DNA of 60,603 bases from CAZJWR01 sp964549765 (GCA_964549765.1 CAZJWR010000019.1:1-60603), one strand, 5' to 3'. Counted from the first letter of the stretch, positions 44,768-54,532 are shown. Notes: generated by a model not told the origin, from the letters alone. Program-made: numbers and translations.

Positions 44768-46045
44768 TTAGAAATGAACGCCCCCGGTGATCGCAAAATT
44801 TATGCCCTTGCCGGACGATCCTACAACGGCGTTATAATTCGCCACACCCACATCGAGGTTTACCGGCGCGAAGTTCAGCCCGATGCCGCCGGCAAAGGTT
44901 GTCCCCTGTTTGCCGCCGAGTCCGAACCCGGCCCGCACCGGCAAAAAGCTCAGAAACCGATATTCCATACCGGTCGATACCCGCGGCGTCGGGCTGCTGC
45001 CGGCCGCCAGTTTGAAGCCTTGTTCCCAATCGATCGCCCACAAGAGCGTGCCGTGAGTCTTGGCCAGGCCGACCCGTATCGATGACGGCAAATCGGTCGT
45101 AAAGGGATTGACCGCGATGACGGTGTCGACGGTCGTGATCAGGGAATCGTTGTCCATGTTGACGGCGGTCAGCGTATCGAAAGCGAACTGATAATGATGC
45201 TCCTCGGTTTCCTTATTCCACCGGATAGCGCTGGCAAAGTTGTAAACCGCCGCTCCGACCGTGTAATTTTTATTGAGTTGGAAGGTTGCGCCGAGGTCCA
45301 CCGAAAAGCCGGTTCCGCCCGATGCCGTCCGGGTTACGATGTTTCCGGCGCCATCGAATCCGGTAGCCAACGTCACCGCCTCGCCGTTCGCTTCTATGAT
45401 TTCTTCGTACACCAGCCCCTTGAGCAGCCGCACGGTCGCGCCGACCGCAAGCTGCCGATCGAAATCTTTGTACAGTCGGTGACCATAGGAGAGATTCAAT
45501 GACGCCAGACCATACCCGTCTCCGTAGATGCCCTCCATGTCGACGGATTCGCCGTAAGTGTTGCCGTTGAGCAGCAACTCGATCACCGAGCGGTTCATGT
45601 TGATCTCGGCGGCGCCGACCGCCGAAAGGGAAATGGCGATATTGCCCGCACCGAATCCGAGCGCGCTGACTTCGCCGTCCGCCGATACCTTAAGACCCTC
45701 AGTGGGAATTTTCGATAACAAATCCTGCTTATCGGCTTCGCTCAGATGAGCCCCGGTATAGCGGTTGTAATCATCCAGTGACAGGCTGTTATTATTGAAT
45801 GAGACGCCCGCCCCGAATACCTGCATCCCCCGCATCTGGAAATCGCTGATGCCCAGATTGGCCGGATTGAAAGATGGCGAATAGTATCCCTTTGCCAGTG
45901 AAATCTGCGCGCCTGCCATCGCCGTCGCCCGGGCGTTGGACAATCCCGATGCCGCCAGCGACGGCGAATTCACCATCAGAATCAGCGCCAGGGAAATTGT
46001 CGAGATTTTCAGAAGGCCGCTCTTGTTCATACTCCGTGATATCAT
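44768..46045 (-). CDS. DUF5723-like outer-membrane beta-barrel
   Basis: 425 residues from ATG 46045, with GGGAGGACTGAGC upstream. Signal peptide LKISTISLALILMVNSPSLAA, then GLSNARATAMAGAQISLAKG, YYSPSFNPANLGIS, which are typical of the PorV/TraF-like barrel group. Repeated strand blocks (LNLSYGHRLYKDFDRQLAVG, GFSVDLGATFQLNKNYTVGA) and a final GVHF. It starts 3 bases before the stop of the lipoprotein gene (46048) and ends 13 bases before the M6 start: an operon, in which the barrel may export or anchor the protease. Confidence 0.78.
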   Translation of the reverse strand: MISRSMNKSGLLKISTISLALILMVNSPSLAASGLSNARATAMAGAQISLAKGYYSPSFNPANLGISDFQMRGMQVFGAGVSFNNNSLSLDDYNRYTGAHLSEADKQDLLSKIPTEGLKVSADGEVSALGFGAGNIAISLSAVGAAEINMNRSVIELLLNGNTYGESVDMEGIYGDGYGLASLNLSYGHRLYKDFDRQLAVGATVRLLKGLVYEEIIEANGEAVTLATGFDGAGNIVTRTASGGTGFSVDLGATFQLNKNYTVGAAVYNFASAIRWNKETEEHHYQFAFDTLTAVNMDNDSLITTVDTVIAVNPFTTDLPSSIRVGLAKTHGTLLWAIDWEQGFKLAAGSSPTPRVSTGMEYRFLSFLPVRAGFGLGGKQGTTFAGGIGLNFAPVNLDVGVANYNAVVGSSGKGINFAITGGVHF

Positions 46046-46047
46046 GC

Positions 46048-48078
46048 TCAGTCCTCCCACAGCCAGTCGGAAACATTGAGATCGAGTTCGATATAACCGC
46101 TGACGGCGAATGAATCCCCGGGCGAGAATTTGACCGTCTCGCCGTTGGTGCTGTGCAGCGTATAGATCTGCCCGATCCAGAACGGCTTATGGGCAAGAAC
46201 CTGCACTTCGTCGGCATTCAGCCTCACTACGCCCTCAGACACAACGGCGCTCTCGACCGTCCCGTCGCCGGTCAGATTCGCAGCAGATACGGGCATCGGC
46301 CCCAGCACAACTTCGGGATCGGAATACAACGTGGCCGAATCGCCGCTCAGCAGAACCCGCGCCGACATGCCCACGGGAAGATGATTGGTTACCGTCAGGT
46401 GAAGCGTGGCTTCATTGGTGTTGTTGACAATATCCGTCACGGTACCGTCGTCGATATCGCTCGATTCCCAGTCGCCGTCGATGGTGGTCGAATCGACGAC
46501 CATTTCGATCGGTGACCGGATTGTCACCGAGGCCGTGATGTAATCATCCGCGTTGATTGATCCGGCCGTAACCCCGTCGCCGAAGACGGCGTTGCCGGAC
46601 ACGGTCAGGAGTTCCGGCACCGGATTGAGAAAATCGGCCAGATCGCCGTCGATAATCAGCGTCGTCGTCGGAGATAGCGGCGTTCCGCGAGAAATGGCGC
46701 CCGCCAGGGATTTCTGTCGTCCGTCGCCGTCGATAGTCAGCGCAAACGAACCCGGAATATCGACCGAATTTTCGATCTCTAGATACATCACGGCCGACGT
46801 CAACTGCACGTGATCGAATCCCTTGGGAAGTTCAATGGTCTGCTGCACATTGTCGAAAGTCGCCGACGTCGGCGCCAGAATGCCCCGTACCGAGGCCAGA
46901 CTCACGTTCCGGATGCCGGTGCTGACCGAAATTTTGTCGCCCGCGTTGAATGTCACCAACTGTGATCCCGAGGAATCGATAATTGCCGCCACGGAGATGC
47001 TCAGCGCTTGCGGCATAATCTGGTCCGCAGGTTCGATGGTGTATCCCGCGAGGCCATAGACGAATTGCCCGGTCTGACCGCCGCTGATCGCTTGATCGAT
47101 GGTCAGGGGAGAGGTTCCGTCTTTTATGTCATCGAGAGTGATCACGAGATTGATCGGAATATTCGTGTTGTTTTCGATATCCAGAACCGCCTCGCCGTTG
47201 CTCAGCAAGGCCGATTGCACCTGGTGCACGCTGGAGATGGTGACGGCGTCGGAAAATTCCCGGGTCACCTGCGGCAGCTGGGCGGTGGCCGAGGTCACCC
47301 GTGGCCCCTCCGGCATCGATACCGTCGCGGCCAGCGATTTATCCGCCAATGAAAAACTCGTTGCTCCCGGCGTATGGCAATGCAGGGAAAGCTCAAGCTG
47401 GTTGGATATGGTTTTACCGCTCAGATCGACCGTATCGACCCGGATATCCCCGACGGGAATGCCTCCGGGCACATCGTACACGGTTACCGGAGCGCCCAGC
47501 TGAAGATCATTCAGCGTGACGATGACCGTATCGAGGTCGAGGCCGAAATCGTTGACGATAGTCACGAGGGTATATCCGCTTTCAACACTGATAGTGGCGA
47601 ATTCCCCCATAGGCGGCAGGGATTGGGTGATATCGAACGAGATCGGCGGAACCACTCCCGATTGAAGGGCGACATAATCGCTCAAATCGACGCTGACCTG
47701 TGCCCCGCCAAAAGGATTCAACTGCACCACACCGAGCGATTCCGCAATGGTATCGACGGCGTCGGCTATGCTGAATGATCCTTCCACCGAAACGGTGTCC
47801 AATACCGTTTCATAGAAAAAAAAAGGATTCCCGAGTGAGTCGGTCGTCAGGTTTTCCTGATCGATTTTGTCGATTAGTTCCGCCATGTCCCAGGCTTTAT
47901 TGACCAGGGGAACGGTCAGTTTGGTTTCCCACGTCGGCGCTTCCGGTTTCTTGACGGTGCATTGTACCAGGGTCAGGAAGGCCAGGATAATAACGAAGGC
48001 GCAGATGATGTGGCTGAGCCAATAGAGGACGCGATGGGAAAACGCGGTTTTTTTATTCTTCTTCTTGCTTTTGGGCAT
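46048..48078 (-). CDS. Large lipoprotein-like protein of unknown family
   Basis: 676 residues from ATG 48078 (GTG 48084 is the alternative). N-terminus: basic run PKSKKKNKK, membrane segment (IICAFVIILAFLTLVQC) with a lipobox-like LVQC, then KKPEAPTWETKLTVPLVNKA. The rest is a chain of beta-sandwich-like repeats (VIVTLNDLQLGAPVTVYDVP, LVITLDDIKDGTSPLTIDQ). I recognise a similar N-terminal APTWETKLTVPL pattern from FCB-group lipoproteins, but I cannot name the family. First gene of the operon with a barrel and an M6 protease. Confidence 0.65.
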   Translation of the reverse strand: MPKSKKKNKKTAFSHRVLYWLSHIICAFVIILAFLTLVQCTVKKPEAPTWETKLTVPLVNKAWDMAELIDKIDQENLTTDSLGNPFFFYETVLDTVSVEGSFSIADAVDTIAESLGVVQLNPFGGAQVSVDLSDYVALQSGVVPPISFDITQSLPPMGEFATISVESGYTLVTIVNDFGLDLDTVIVTLNDLQLGAPVTVYDVPGGIPVGDIRVDTVDLSGKTISNQLELSLHCHTPGATSFSLADKSLAATVSMPEGPRVTSATAQLPQVTREFSDAVTISSVHQVQSALLSNGEAVLDIENNTNIPINLVITLDDIKDGTSPLTIDQAISGGQTGQFVYGLAGYTIEPADQIMPQALSISVAAIIDSSGSQLVTFNAGDKISVSTGIRNVSLASVRGILAPTSATFDNVQQTIELPKGFDHVQLTSAVMYLEIENSVDIPGSFALTIDGDGRQKSLAGAISRGTPLSPTTTLIIDGDLADFLNPVPELLTVSGNAVFGDGVTAGSINADDYITASVTIRSPIEMVVDSTTIDGDWESSDIDDGTVTDIVNNTNEATLHLTVTNHLPVGMSARVLLSGDSATLYSDPEVVLGPMPVSAANLTGDGTVESAVVSEGVVRLNADEVQVLAHKPFWIGQIYTLHSTNGETVKFSPGDSFAVSGYIELDLNVSDWLWED

Positions 48079-48385
48079 CTCCACCCCCGAGCTTGATTCT
48101 TTGCTGTCACCCCTTTCTGCAAAGGCTGTGCCGGAAAGCGGCGGCGGCGTAAGACTCTGCCGGATGGTGGATTAGCGGGAGGCTCGACGCGAGGTGCGGA
48201 TACTTTCTATGGGATATTCCCCATACAGCGCATGACCGGCCACAATAGGCGGCGGCGATTTGTGATTGTCGCCGGTTGCTTTTTGCGACGTAATACTATA
48301 TTATGGTGACCCATGTTTGGGGCATAAGTTGCCGGTGACGATATCGCCGGATTACAAGAGACATGAGACCCACAAGGAGTAGACT
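48079..48385. other. Divergent intergenic region, no gene seen
   Basis: 307 bases between the lipoprotein and M32 genes. I see no ORF with coding character, tRNA or long hairpin. TATATTATGG near 48297-48306 could be a -10 for the M32 gene but lacks a good -35 at the right distance. Confidence 0.4.
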
Positions 48386-49900
48386 ATGACACCTCAACAA
48401 GCATATGACGAATTGATCGCTCAGGTCAAGGAAATCTCCACCCTGGCCACTTGCGAGGCCGTTCTCTATTGGGACCATCAGGTGTACATGCCGCCCGGCG
48501 CCTCCGAATTCCGCGCCAAACAGACCAGCATGCTGGCAGGGATGATCCATGACCGGTTCGTCGATCCCAAAATCGGCGAACTTTTATCGGCGGTCGAAGG
48601 TTCTGACCTCGTCAAAGACCCGAATTCGATCAAGGCCGCCAATGTACGGGAACTGCGGCGCGAGTACGACAAAGAAACCAAGCTGCCCAAGAAGCTGGTC
48701 GAAGAGCTGAACGAAACCACCATGCGGGCGCACGATGAATGGGCCGCGGCTCGAAAGAAAAACGATTTCAAGCTGTTTCAGCCGTGGCTGGAGAAGATAG
48801 TCGATCTCAGCATGCAAAAGGCCGACGCCTATGGCTACGAAGGCGAACGCTACAACGCCCTGCTTGACAATTACGAACCCGGTGCGACGGTCGATCAGAT
48901 CGCCGATGTTTTCAAAAATTTGCGCGTCGAGTTGGTTGAGTTGTTGGGGCGCATCAAAGACGCCTCCAAAAGACCGGATAAATCGATCGTGGAACGAGGC
49001 TACGACGTCGGCCGGCAGGAAATATTCGGCGAAATGGTCGCGTCATTGATGGGGTACGATTTCAAGAACGGACGACTGGATATCGCGACCCATCCGTTCA
49101 CGACCGGCCTCGGACCCGGCGACACGCGCATCACCACACGGTACAACCCGAGTCGCCTCAACGATGCGCTCTTCGGCACCATCCACGAAGCCGGGCACGC
49201 CCTGTATGATATGGGCCTCCCCAAGGATAAGCATTTCGGCACCCCGATGGGCGAAGCCATTTCGTTGGGCATACATGAATCCCAATCCCGGATGTGGGAA
49301 AATCTCGTCGGGCGATCCAAAGCCTTCTGGACATATTTCTTCCCGCAGCTAAAAGGGATATTCCGCGATTCGCTCGAAGACGTCCGCCTCGATGATTTCT
49401 ACGCCGCCGTCAATATCGTCGAACCGTCCTATATCCGCGTCGAAGCCGATGAGGTTACCTACAATCTGCATATCCTCCTGCGGTTCGAACTGGAGCGGGC
49501 GCTAATGATGGGCGATCTCAAACCGGCCGACGTTCCCGGCGAATGGAACAAACGATTCAAGGAATATCTCGGGATAGACGTCGATAACGACACGCACGGC
49601 TGTCTTCAGGACGTCCATTGGTCAAGCGGTTTGATCGGCTATTTCCCGACCTACAGCCTCGGTAATATCTATGCGTCGCAGTTTTTCGCCAAAGCCATGA
49701 AGGATATCCCCGACCTGTATCAGCGGTTCGAGCGCGGCGATTACCTGACGCTCTTGGGCTGGCTGCGCGAGAATATCCATCAGCACGGCCAGCGCTACCG
49801 CGCCAATGACCTCTGCAAACGGATCACCAGCGAAGGCTTGTCGCATAAGCCGATGATGGACTATATGAAGAAAAAATTCGGCGAAATTTACGGCATATAG
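48386..49900 (+). CDS. M32 carboxypeptidase (Taq-like)
   Basis: 504 residues, the standard length. Starts ATG 48386 with CAAGGAG upstream. Zinc motif HEAGH at 267-271, preceded by GTI; downstream SLGIHESQSRMWENLVGRS gives the third ligand, and DDVHWSSGLIGYFPTYSLGN-like (DVHWSSGLIGYFPTYSLGN) is diagnostic. Removes C-terminal residues from peptides; no signal peptide, so cytoplasmic. Ended by a strong terminator. Confidence 0.96.
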   Translation: MTPQQAYDELIAQVKEISTLATCEAVLYWDHQVYMPPGASEFRAKQTSMLAGMIHDRFVDPKIGELLSAVEGSDLVKDPNSIKAANVRELRREYDKETKLPKKLVEELNETTMRAHDEWAAARKKNDFKLFQPWLEKIVDLSMQKADAYGYEGERYNALLDNYEPGATVDQIADVFKNLRVELVELLGRIKDASKRPDKSIVERGYDVGRQEIFGEMVASLMGYDFKNGRLDIATHPFTTGLGPGDTRITTRYNPSRLNDALFGTIHEAGHALYDMGLPKDKHFGTPMGEAISLGIHESQSRMWENLVGRSKAFWTYFFPQLKGIFRDSLEDVRLDDFYAAVNIVEPSYIRVEADEVTYNLHILLRFELERALMMGDLKPADVPGEWNKRFKEYLGIDVDNDTHGCLQDVHWSSGLIGYFPTYSLGNIYASQFFAKAMKDIPDLYQRFERGDYLTLLGWLRENIHQHGQRYRANDLCKRITSEGLSHKPMMDYMKKKFGEIYGI

Positions 49901-49936
49901 CCGGATCGCGATAACAATTCGATTACGATAATGAAA

Positions 49937-49958
49937 AAGGCCGGCTCCCGCCGGCCTT
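49937..49958 (+). terminator. Terminator after the M32 gene
   Basis: Perfect 9-bp stem AAGGCCGGC/GCCGGCCTT, loop TCCC, then CTTG; also A-rich on the upstream side, so usable on the minus strand. Confidence 0.75.
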
Positions 49959-50017
49959 CTTGTATCATGTAATGATTACGAGTCTTGTAGGGTGGGTTCC
50001 GTGTGATCCCGCCGACG

Positions 50018-50127
50018 GGTCCCCCAGGTCTTCAGACCTGGGATTACAAAATCTCGATTCGAGACAGGAAGTGAGACATCTACAAGCGCCAAGCTCCTAT
50101 CCCCGCGTCTGAAGACGCGGGGTCCCG
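50018..50127 (+). repeat. 110-bp palindromic repeat, copy A
   Basis: Two hairpins bracket the unit: CCAGGTCT/AGACCTGG at 50024-50041 and CCCCGCGTCT/AGACGCGGGG at 50101-50122. A diverged second copy, same orientation, is at 51111-51220. The two copies flank the DUF202 heptad gene. No transposase is nearby; this looks like a MITE or BIME-type intergenic repeat. Confidence 0.75.
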
Positions 50128-50133
50128 GCGATT

Positions 50134-50829
50134 CTACTCCGTCAGCCCGTTTACCATCGCCTGTCGCTCATCCGGGCCAAGCAATAAAAACTCTTTCAGC
50201 TTCCGTTCAAACAGACGCTTGCACTTGGTCGTGCAAATGAGTTGCTTGGCGCCGGCGACGGTGAACCCAGTGCCTAGAAGAATCAGGCTGCCGTCGAGAA
50301 TTGTCCAATAGCCGAAACCGAAGTACCGCAACAATACCAATCCGAATGTCAAAAAGGCCAGGCCCGTGCGCATAAATGCTAGTTCCGTCCGCCCGCGGGC
50401 GAGCAATGACCGATAGCACGAAAAGTCGGTTCGCCGCAGAGCCAGATCGTTGCGGGTTTCGGCCAGCGCCGTCCGTTCCACCGACAACGCCGTTCGATTC
50501 CAGGCCAGATCGGTCCGTTCCGCCGACAGGCAGGTGCGCTCATACGCCAGTCCGCTGCGTTTCTCCGATAGTTCGGTGCGGTGTTCGGCCAGTTTGGTGT
50601 TTGTGTCGCTGAGACCGGTTTGCTGGCGCACCAGCCGGGTGCGCTCTTCGGAAAGAGCCGTGCGCAGATCGGCCGCCGCGTTGCGTTTTTCGGCCAGCTT
50701 AATCAAGTTGTGCGTCAGCTGGTTTTCCTCATGCGCCAACTCGATCAACGTCGCGTTAATTGCCCGAAAATCCTCTTTGTCCCCATCGCCCGCCGGTTTA
50801 CGAATCTCATCCATTGCATCTTCCCTCAT
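50134..50829 (-). CDS. DUF202-like membrane protein with about 15 RTxL heptad repeats
   Basis: 231 residues. Residues about 55-159 are heptads of the form x-R-T-x-L-[AS]-x (LRTALSE, ERTDLAW, NRTALSV, RRTDFSC), which I count at 15. The last ones merge into the normal DUF202 start (RTELAFMRTGLAFLTFGLVL), followed by a second membrane segment (ILDGSLILLGTGFTVAG) and a basic C-terminus. Plain DUF202 proteins have two or three such heptads in about 100 residues. The repeats should make a long helix or coiled coil on the cytoplasmic side. Starts ATG 50829, no good ribosome-binding site. Flanked by the two copies of the palindromic repeat. Confidence 0.75.
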   Translation of the reverse strand: MREDAMDEIRKPAGDGDKEDFRAINATLIELAHEENQLTHNLIKLAEKRNAAADLRTALSEERTRLVRQQTGLSDTNTKLAEHRTELSEKRSGLAYERTCLSAERTDLAWNRTALSVERTALAETRNDLALRRTDFSCYRSLLARGRTELAFMRTGLAFLTFGLVLLRYFGFGYWTILDGSLILLGTGFTVAGAKQLICTTKCKRLFERKLKEFLLLGPDERQAMVNGLTE

Positions 50830-51071
50830 CAGATCATAGCCAAATTCTATTACATTTTAATATATCCGAATTTTTCCGCAATCGATTTCTCGTCCCACCG
50901 CAGGTTCTTCGCGGAACACCGCGGGTCTCAGCTATCCCTCTGTTACATCTCCCTTTATACCCATAATGCGTACATAACATGCTACGTTTTACCGACATAA
51001 ATGGACTAAATTGGAGATTAAAATTCTTTGTGGTGCCCACGACGCCGTGGGGACTGGGGAGAATTGAGTAG

Positions 51072-51096
51072 GTCAAAACCCTCTTAGGGTTTTGAC
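51072..51096. repeat. Perfect 11-bp palindromic hairpin
   Basis: GTCAAAACCCT, loop CTT, AGGGTTTTGAC. It lies just left of repeat copy B, in the 661-base gene-free stretch 50830-51490, which otherwise holds copy B and no ORF that I trust. Confidence 0.6.
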
Positions 51097-51110
51097 TTAT
51101 GATTCTTTGA

Positions 51111-51220
51111 GGCCCCGGATCTTTAGACTTGGGATTGCAAAACTTCAATTCGAGGTAGGAAGTGGAATATCTACAAGGGCCAGGCGCCTACTCCCGCGTC
51201 TGAAGACGCGGGGCACCCGG
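51111..51220 (+). repeat. 110-bp palindromic repeat, copy B
   Basis: Aligns with copy A over its whole length with scattered substitutions (for example GAAGTG, ATCTACAAG and GCGTCTGAAGACGCGGGG shared). The right hairpin is intact (CCCGCGTCT/AGACGCGGG); the left one is degraded to wobble pairs. Confidence 0.7.
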
Positions 51221-51490
51221 TTGTTTTGGGAAGTGCAATCCTTCTATCTATTCCTGCTATACATGTACCATGATCCATCCCCAATAAGGTGGTTATCAAT
51301 CAGGCAGTTCCTTTACCGGCCCCAGACCCTTTTTACTTGACAGCCAACCCACCATCCGACTACTTTCGGGCAAAGTGAAGAGTGTGTCGACGGCCGGAAT
51401 GGGCCGCTATTTGTATAGAGGCAATTCGACTGTCGGGGTATCTATCGTCCGCGGAGCGGAAAGCGCGCCCATCATCGGCGGGGAGGATGC

Positions 51491-52846
51491 GTGAGGATTG
51501 TCATTGTCGGCGGCGGCGTGGTTGGCTACAGCCTGGCCGAGCAACTGCTGTATGAAAAACACACCATATCGCTGATCGAACCCGATCCGCGCGTGGCCGA
51601 TGAGATCGCCGCCAAGATGGATTTGCAGGTGATCGAGGCGACAGGATCGTCGCCGTCGGCGCTGGAATCGGCGGGGATCGAAGGCGCCGATATGGTCATC
51701 GCCGTGACGCCTGTCGATGAGATCAATGTCCTCGTGTGCAGCATCGCCCGCCAGTACGGCGTCCGCCAGCGTATCGCCCGTCTGCGCAGCCGCGAATTCG
51801 TTTCGACCGACCGCAAGGTCAGCCTCGAAGACCTCGGTGTCACCGATTTCATCTTTCCCGAAAAAGTCATCGTCGATGCCATCCGGCAATATATCGAAAC
51901 CCCGGGCGCGTCCGACGCCGTCAATTTTGAGAACGGCAATATTCTCCTGCGTGGATACAAGGTCCGGTCCGGTATGCCGATGGTCGGCAAATCATTAATC
52001 GATATCCGTTCCATGATGGCACCGGAAGTGTTTCTCGTGGCGGCGGTGCAGCGGCGAGGGAGAGGCATGATCCCGCCGGGAGATTTTGTCGTCGAACCCG
52101 GCGATGAGGTCTTCGTGCTGTTCCATCACCGGGCGGTGTCGGCTTTCATGAAGCTGATCAATGAGGCGCACGACGTCAAGCGCGTGATACTCACCGGCAA
52201 CAACATCTCCACGGTCGAACTGGCCGCCGAAATCGAAGAGGAAATTTCATCGGTTATCTGTGTCGATCCCGATTTGAAACATGCCGAGGATATCGCGGCG
52301 ACGTTGAAGAAAACGCAGGTGATCCACGGCGACTGCACCGACGTTGAGTTGTTGAATGAGATTGGCATCGACAAGGCGGACTTTTTCGTGGCGTCATCCA
52401 ACGAGGCCGATTACAACATGCTTTCCGGGCTTCTGGCCAAGTCGGAGGGAGCGCGCGAGGTGATAGCGGTGTCGACCGAATACCGGCATGACCGGCTGTT
52501 TCATTCGATCGGCATCGATCACGTGATCAATCCGCGGGTGACGGCGGCGCGGGAAATCATGCAGATCATCAGCCGGGGACATATCGGGTCGGTGGTGCGC
52601 CTGGGCGACGCCGATATCGAGGCGGTGCGGCTGACGGTCCCGGACGATTCGGATATATCGGGCGTGCCGCTAAAGGAAGTCTGGAAGAAGCTGCGCAAGG
52701 GGGCGCTGATCGGGATTCTCATTCGCGGCGACAGCATGATCATCCCCGACGGCGAAACCGTCATGGAGCCGGGCGATCATGTCATCACCATCGCCTATAC
52801 GAAATTCCTGCCGCAGATTCGCAAGATGTTCAAAGTCAGGGGATGA
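51491..52846 (+). CDS. trkA: Trk potassium uptake regulatory subunit
   Basis: 451 residues, GTG start with GGGGAGGATGC upstream. Two RCK_N NAD-binding halves (IVIVGGGVVGYSLAEQLLYE; VILTGNNISTVELAAEIEEE), each followed by a TrkA_C domain (LRGYKVRSGMPMVGKSLID; VRLTVPDDSDISGVPLKEV). The second nucleotide site lacks the strict GxGxxG. It gates the TrkH channel in response to nucleotides. trkH follows after 16 bases. Confidence 0.96.
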   Translation: MRIVIVGGGVVGYSLAEQLLYEKHTISLIEPDPRVADEIAAKMDLQVIEATGSSPSALESAGIEGADMVIAVTPVDEINVLVCSIARQYGVRQRIARLRSREFVSTDRKVSLEDLGVTDFIFPEKVIVDAIRQYIETPGASDAVNFENGNILLRGYKVRSGMPMVGKSLIDIRSMMAPEVFLVAAVQRRGRGMIPPGDFVVEPGDEVFVLFHHRAVSAFMKLINEAHDVKRVILTGNNISTVELAAEIEEEISSVICVDPDLKHAEDIAATLKKTQVIHGDCTDVELLNEIGIDKADFFVASSNEADYNMLSGLLAKSEGAREVIAVSTEYRHDRLFHSIGIDHVINPRVTAAREIMQIISRGHIGSVVRLGDADIEAVRLTVPDDSDISGVPLKEVWKKLRKGALIGILIRGDSMIIPDGETVMEPGDHVITIAYTKFLPQIRKMFKVRG

Positions 52847-52862
52847 CGGGACGGGATAGAAT

Positions 52863-54461
52863 ATGAGCGGCAAAGCGGTCGCATACGCCATCGGCAAAAT
52901 GATGCAGCTCATGGGCGTTATCTTGTGCGTGCCGTTCGGGATCGCCGTTTATGACCTGCCGAGGTTCACCTTTGCGGCGCTTATCGCCAGCCCGGAAGCG
53001 ACCGGCTTTCTCATCACTATAATCGTATGCTTTGTGCTGGGGACAGTCATATCGTTAGCTACGCGCGCCGAACGGAACAACCAGCGTATCCGCGAGGGGT
53101 ACGCCATCGTGGCGTTGGGGTGGATCGTGTTCGCTTTGATGGGATCGATACCGTTCTTTCTATATTTTATCGGTCAGAGCGGCCGCCACGATATCGGCAG
53201 TCTGCTGTTGCACTTCACCAACGCCTTTTTCGAAATCATGTCCGGATTCACCACCACGGGAGCGACGATCCTCAGCAACGTCGAGATCGTCCCGGATTCG
53301 CTGCTGTTCTGGCGGAGCCTGACCCATTGGCTGGGCGGTATGGGAATCATCACGCTGGCGATTGCGATTTTTCCGGCGATGGGCGTGTCCGGTTACCAGA
53401 TGTTCCGGGGAGAAATCCCCGGCCCGACCGCCGACCGCCTGCGTCCCCGCCTGGCTCAGACGGCGGCGATCCTGTGGGGCGTGTATGCCCTGCTGTCGGC
53501 CATCGAGGCGATCCTGCTCATGTTCGGCGGGATGTCGCTGTTCGATTCGCTGTGCCATACGTTTGGCACCATGGCCACCGGCGGCTTTTCGACCCGCAAC
53601 GCCTCCATCGGCGCCTATCACTCGCCATACATCGAATGGGTTGTTATTGTCTTTATGTACCTGGCCGGCGTCAATTTCCTGATCCATTTCAATGTCCTCA
53701 CCGGGCGCTGGCGCAACGCCATCTTCAATCGCGAATTCCTGTTTTATACCGGCCTGATCATCACCGTCACGATCTTTTTCAGCATCCTTCTGTATGGCGG
53801 CAATCTCAAGCCGGTCGATGACGCCTATGTCCATTACCGGTACGACAAGATGCATATAAATGATTTCAGCCAGTACGTGCATAAGGAAGCCGAGAAATAC
53901 AAAACGGTGAACACCTGCGTGCGGACGGCCCTGTTTCAGACGGTTTCGATTACTACTACCACGGGCTACGGGACCGCCGATTTCGACATCTGGCCGGACA
54001 TCGGGCGGTTGACCATGCTGATATTGATGTTTTTCGGCGGATGCGCCGGGTCGACCGGCGGCGGCATCAAACAGATACGCATGCTGGTGCTGATCAAAGC
54101 CGGTTGGAGGGAACTGCGCAAATTGACCCAGCCCCGCCTGATCGCGCCGCTTCGGATCGGCGATATGACCATCGAGGAACATCGCATCGCCAATATCGCC
54201 GCCTTTTTTATATTATTCATGTTGCTGTTCGTGGTCGGGTCGGTGCTGATGACGTTCTTTATCCCCGATCTGATCACCTCGGCGGCCGCTACCGCCGCAT
54301 GTATCAATAACATCGGTCCCGGCCTGTCGGCTGTCGGTTCGGTGGAACACTACGGATGGATCCCGATTCCCGGTAAATGGATACTGATCGCCTGTATGCT
54401 CCTGGGACGGCTGGAAATCTTCACCATTTTAATCGTTTTTCGTCCATCGTTCTGGAAGTAG
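52863..54461 (+). CDS. trkH: Trk potassium uptake channel subunit
   Basis: 532 residues with about ten membrane segments and four pore loops, including FEIMSGFTTTGATILSN, GTMATGGFSTRNAS, TTTTGYGTADFDIWPD and NNIGPGLSAVGS, each a filter-like T-x-G region as in TrkH/KtrB. GGCAGSTGGGIKQIR is the usual loop near the third pore helix. Forms the K+ channel with TrkA. No terminator directly after; the following 345 bases contain hairpins. Confidence 0.96.
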   Translation: MSGKAVAYAIGKMMQLMGVILCVPFGIAVYDLPRFTFAALIASPEATGFLITIIVCFVLGTVISLATRAERNNQRIREGYAIVALGWIVFALMGSIPFFLYFIGQSGRHDIGSLLLHFTNAFFEIMSGFTTTGATILSNVEIVPDSLLFWRSLTHWLGGMGIITLAIAIFPAMGVSGYQMFRGEIPGPTADRLRPRLAQTAAILWGVYALLSAIEAILLMFGGMSLFDSLCHTFGTMATGGFSTRNASIGAYHSPYIEWVVIVFMYLAGVNFLIHFNVLTGRWRNAIFNREFLFYTGLIITVTIFFSILLYGGNLKPVDDAYVHYRYDKMHINDFSQYVHKEAEKYKTVNTCVRTALFQTVSITTTTGYGTADFDIWPDIGRLTMLILMFFGGCAGSTGGGIKQIRMLVLIKAGWRELRKLTQPRLIAPLRIGDMTIEEHRIANIAAFFILFMLLFVVGSVLMTFFIPDLITSAAATAACINNIGPGLSAVGSVEHYGWIPIPGKWILIACMLLGRLEIFTILIVFRPSFWK

Positions 54462-54504
54462 GCGGGGGCCTTTCTCGGGTACGTCGTACCAATGATTCAA
54501 GGCT

Positions 54505-54532
54505 TTCCGCAGGGTCAAAGGACCCTGCGGAA
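54505..54532 (+). repeat. Perfect 12-bp hairpin downstream of trkH
   Basis: TTCCGCAGGGTC, loop AAAG, GACCCTGCGGAA. No T-run on either side. It is 44 bp past the trkH stop and could protect or end the trkAH mRNA. Confidence 0.55.

Noticed and set aside
50450..50839. Plus-strand ORFs rich in RSVRSADRQVRS
   Set aside because: They are the antisense shadow of the heptad repeats in the DUF202 gene.
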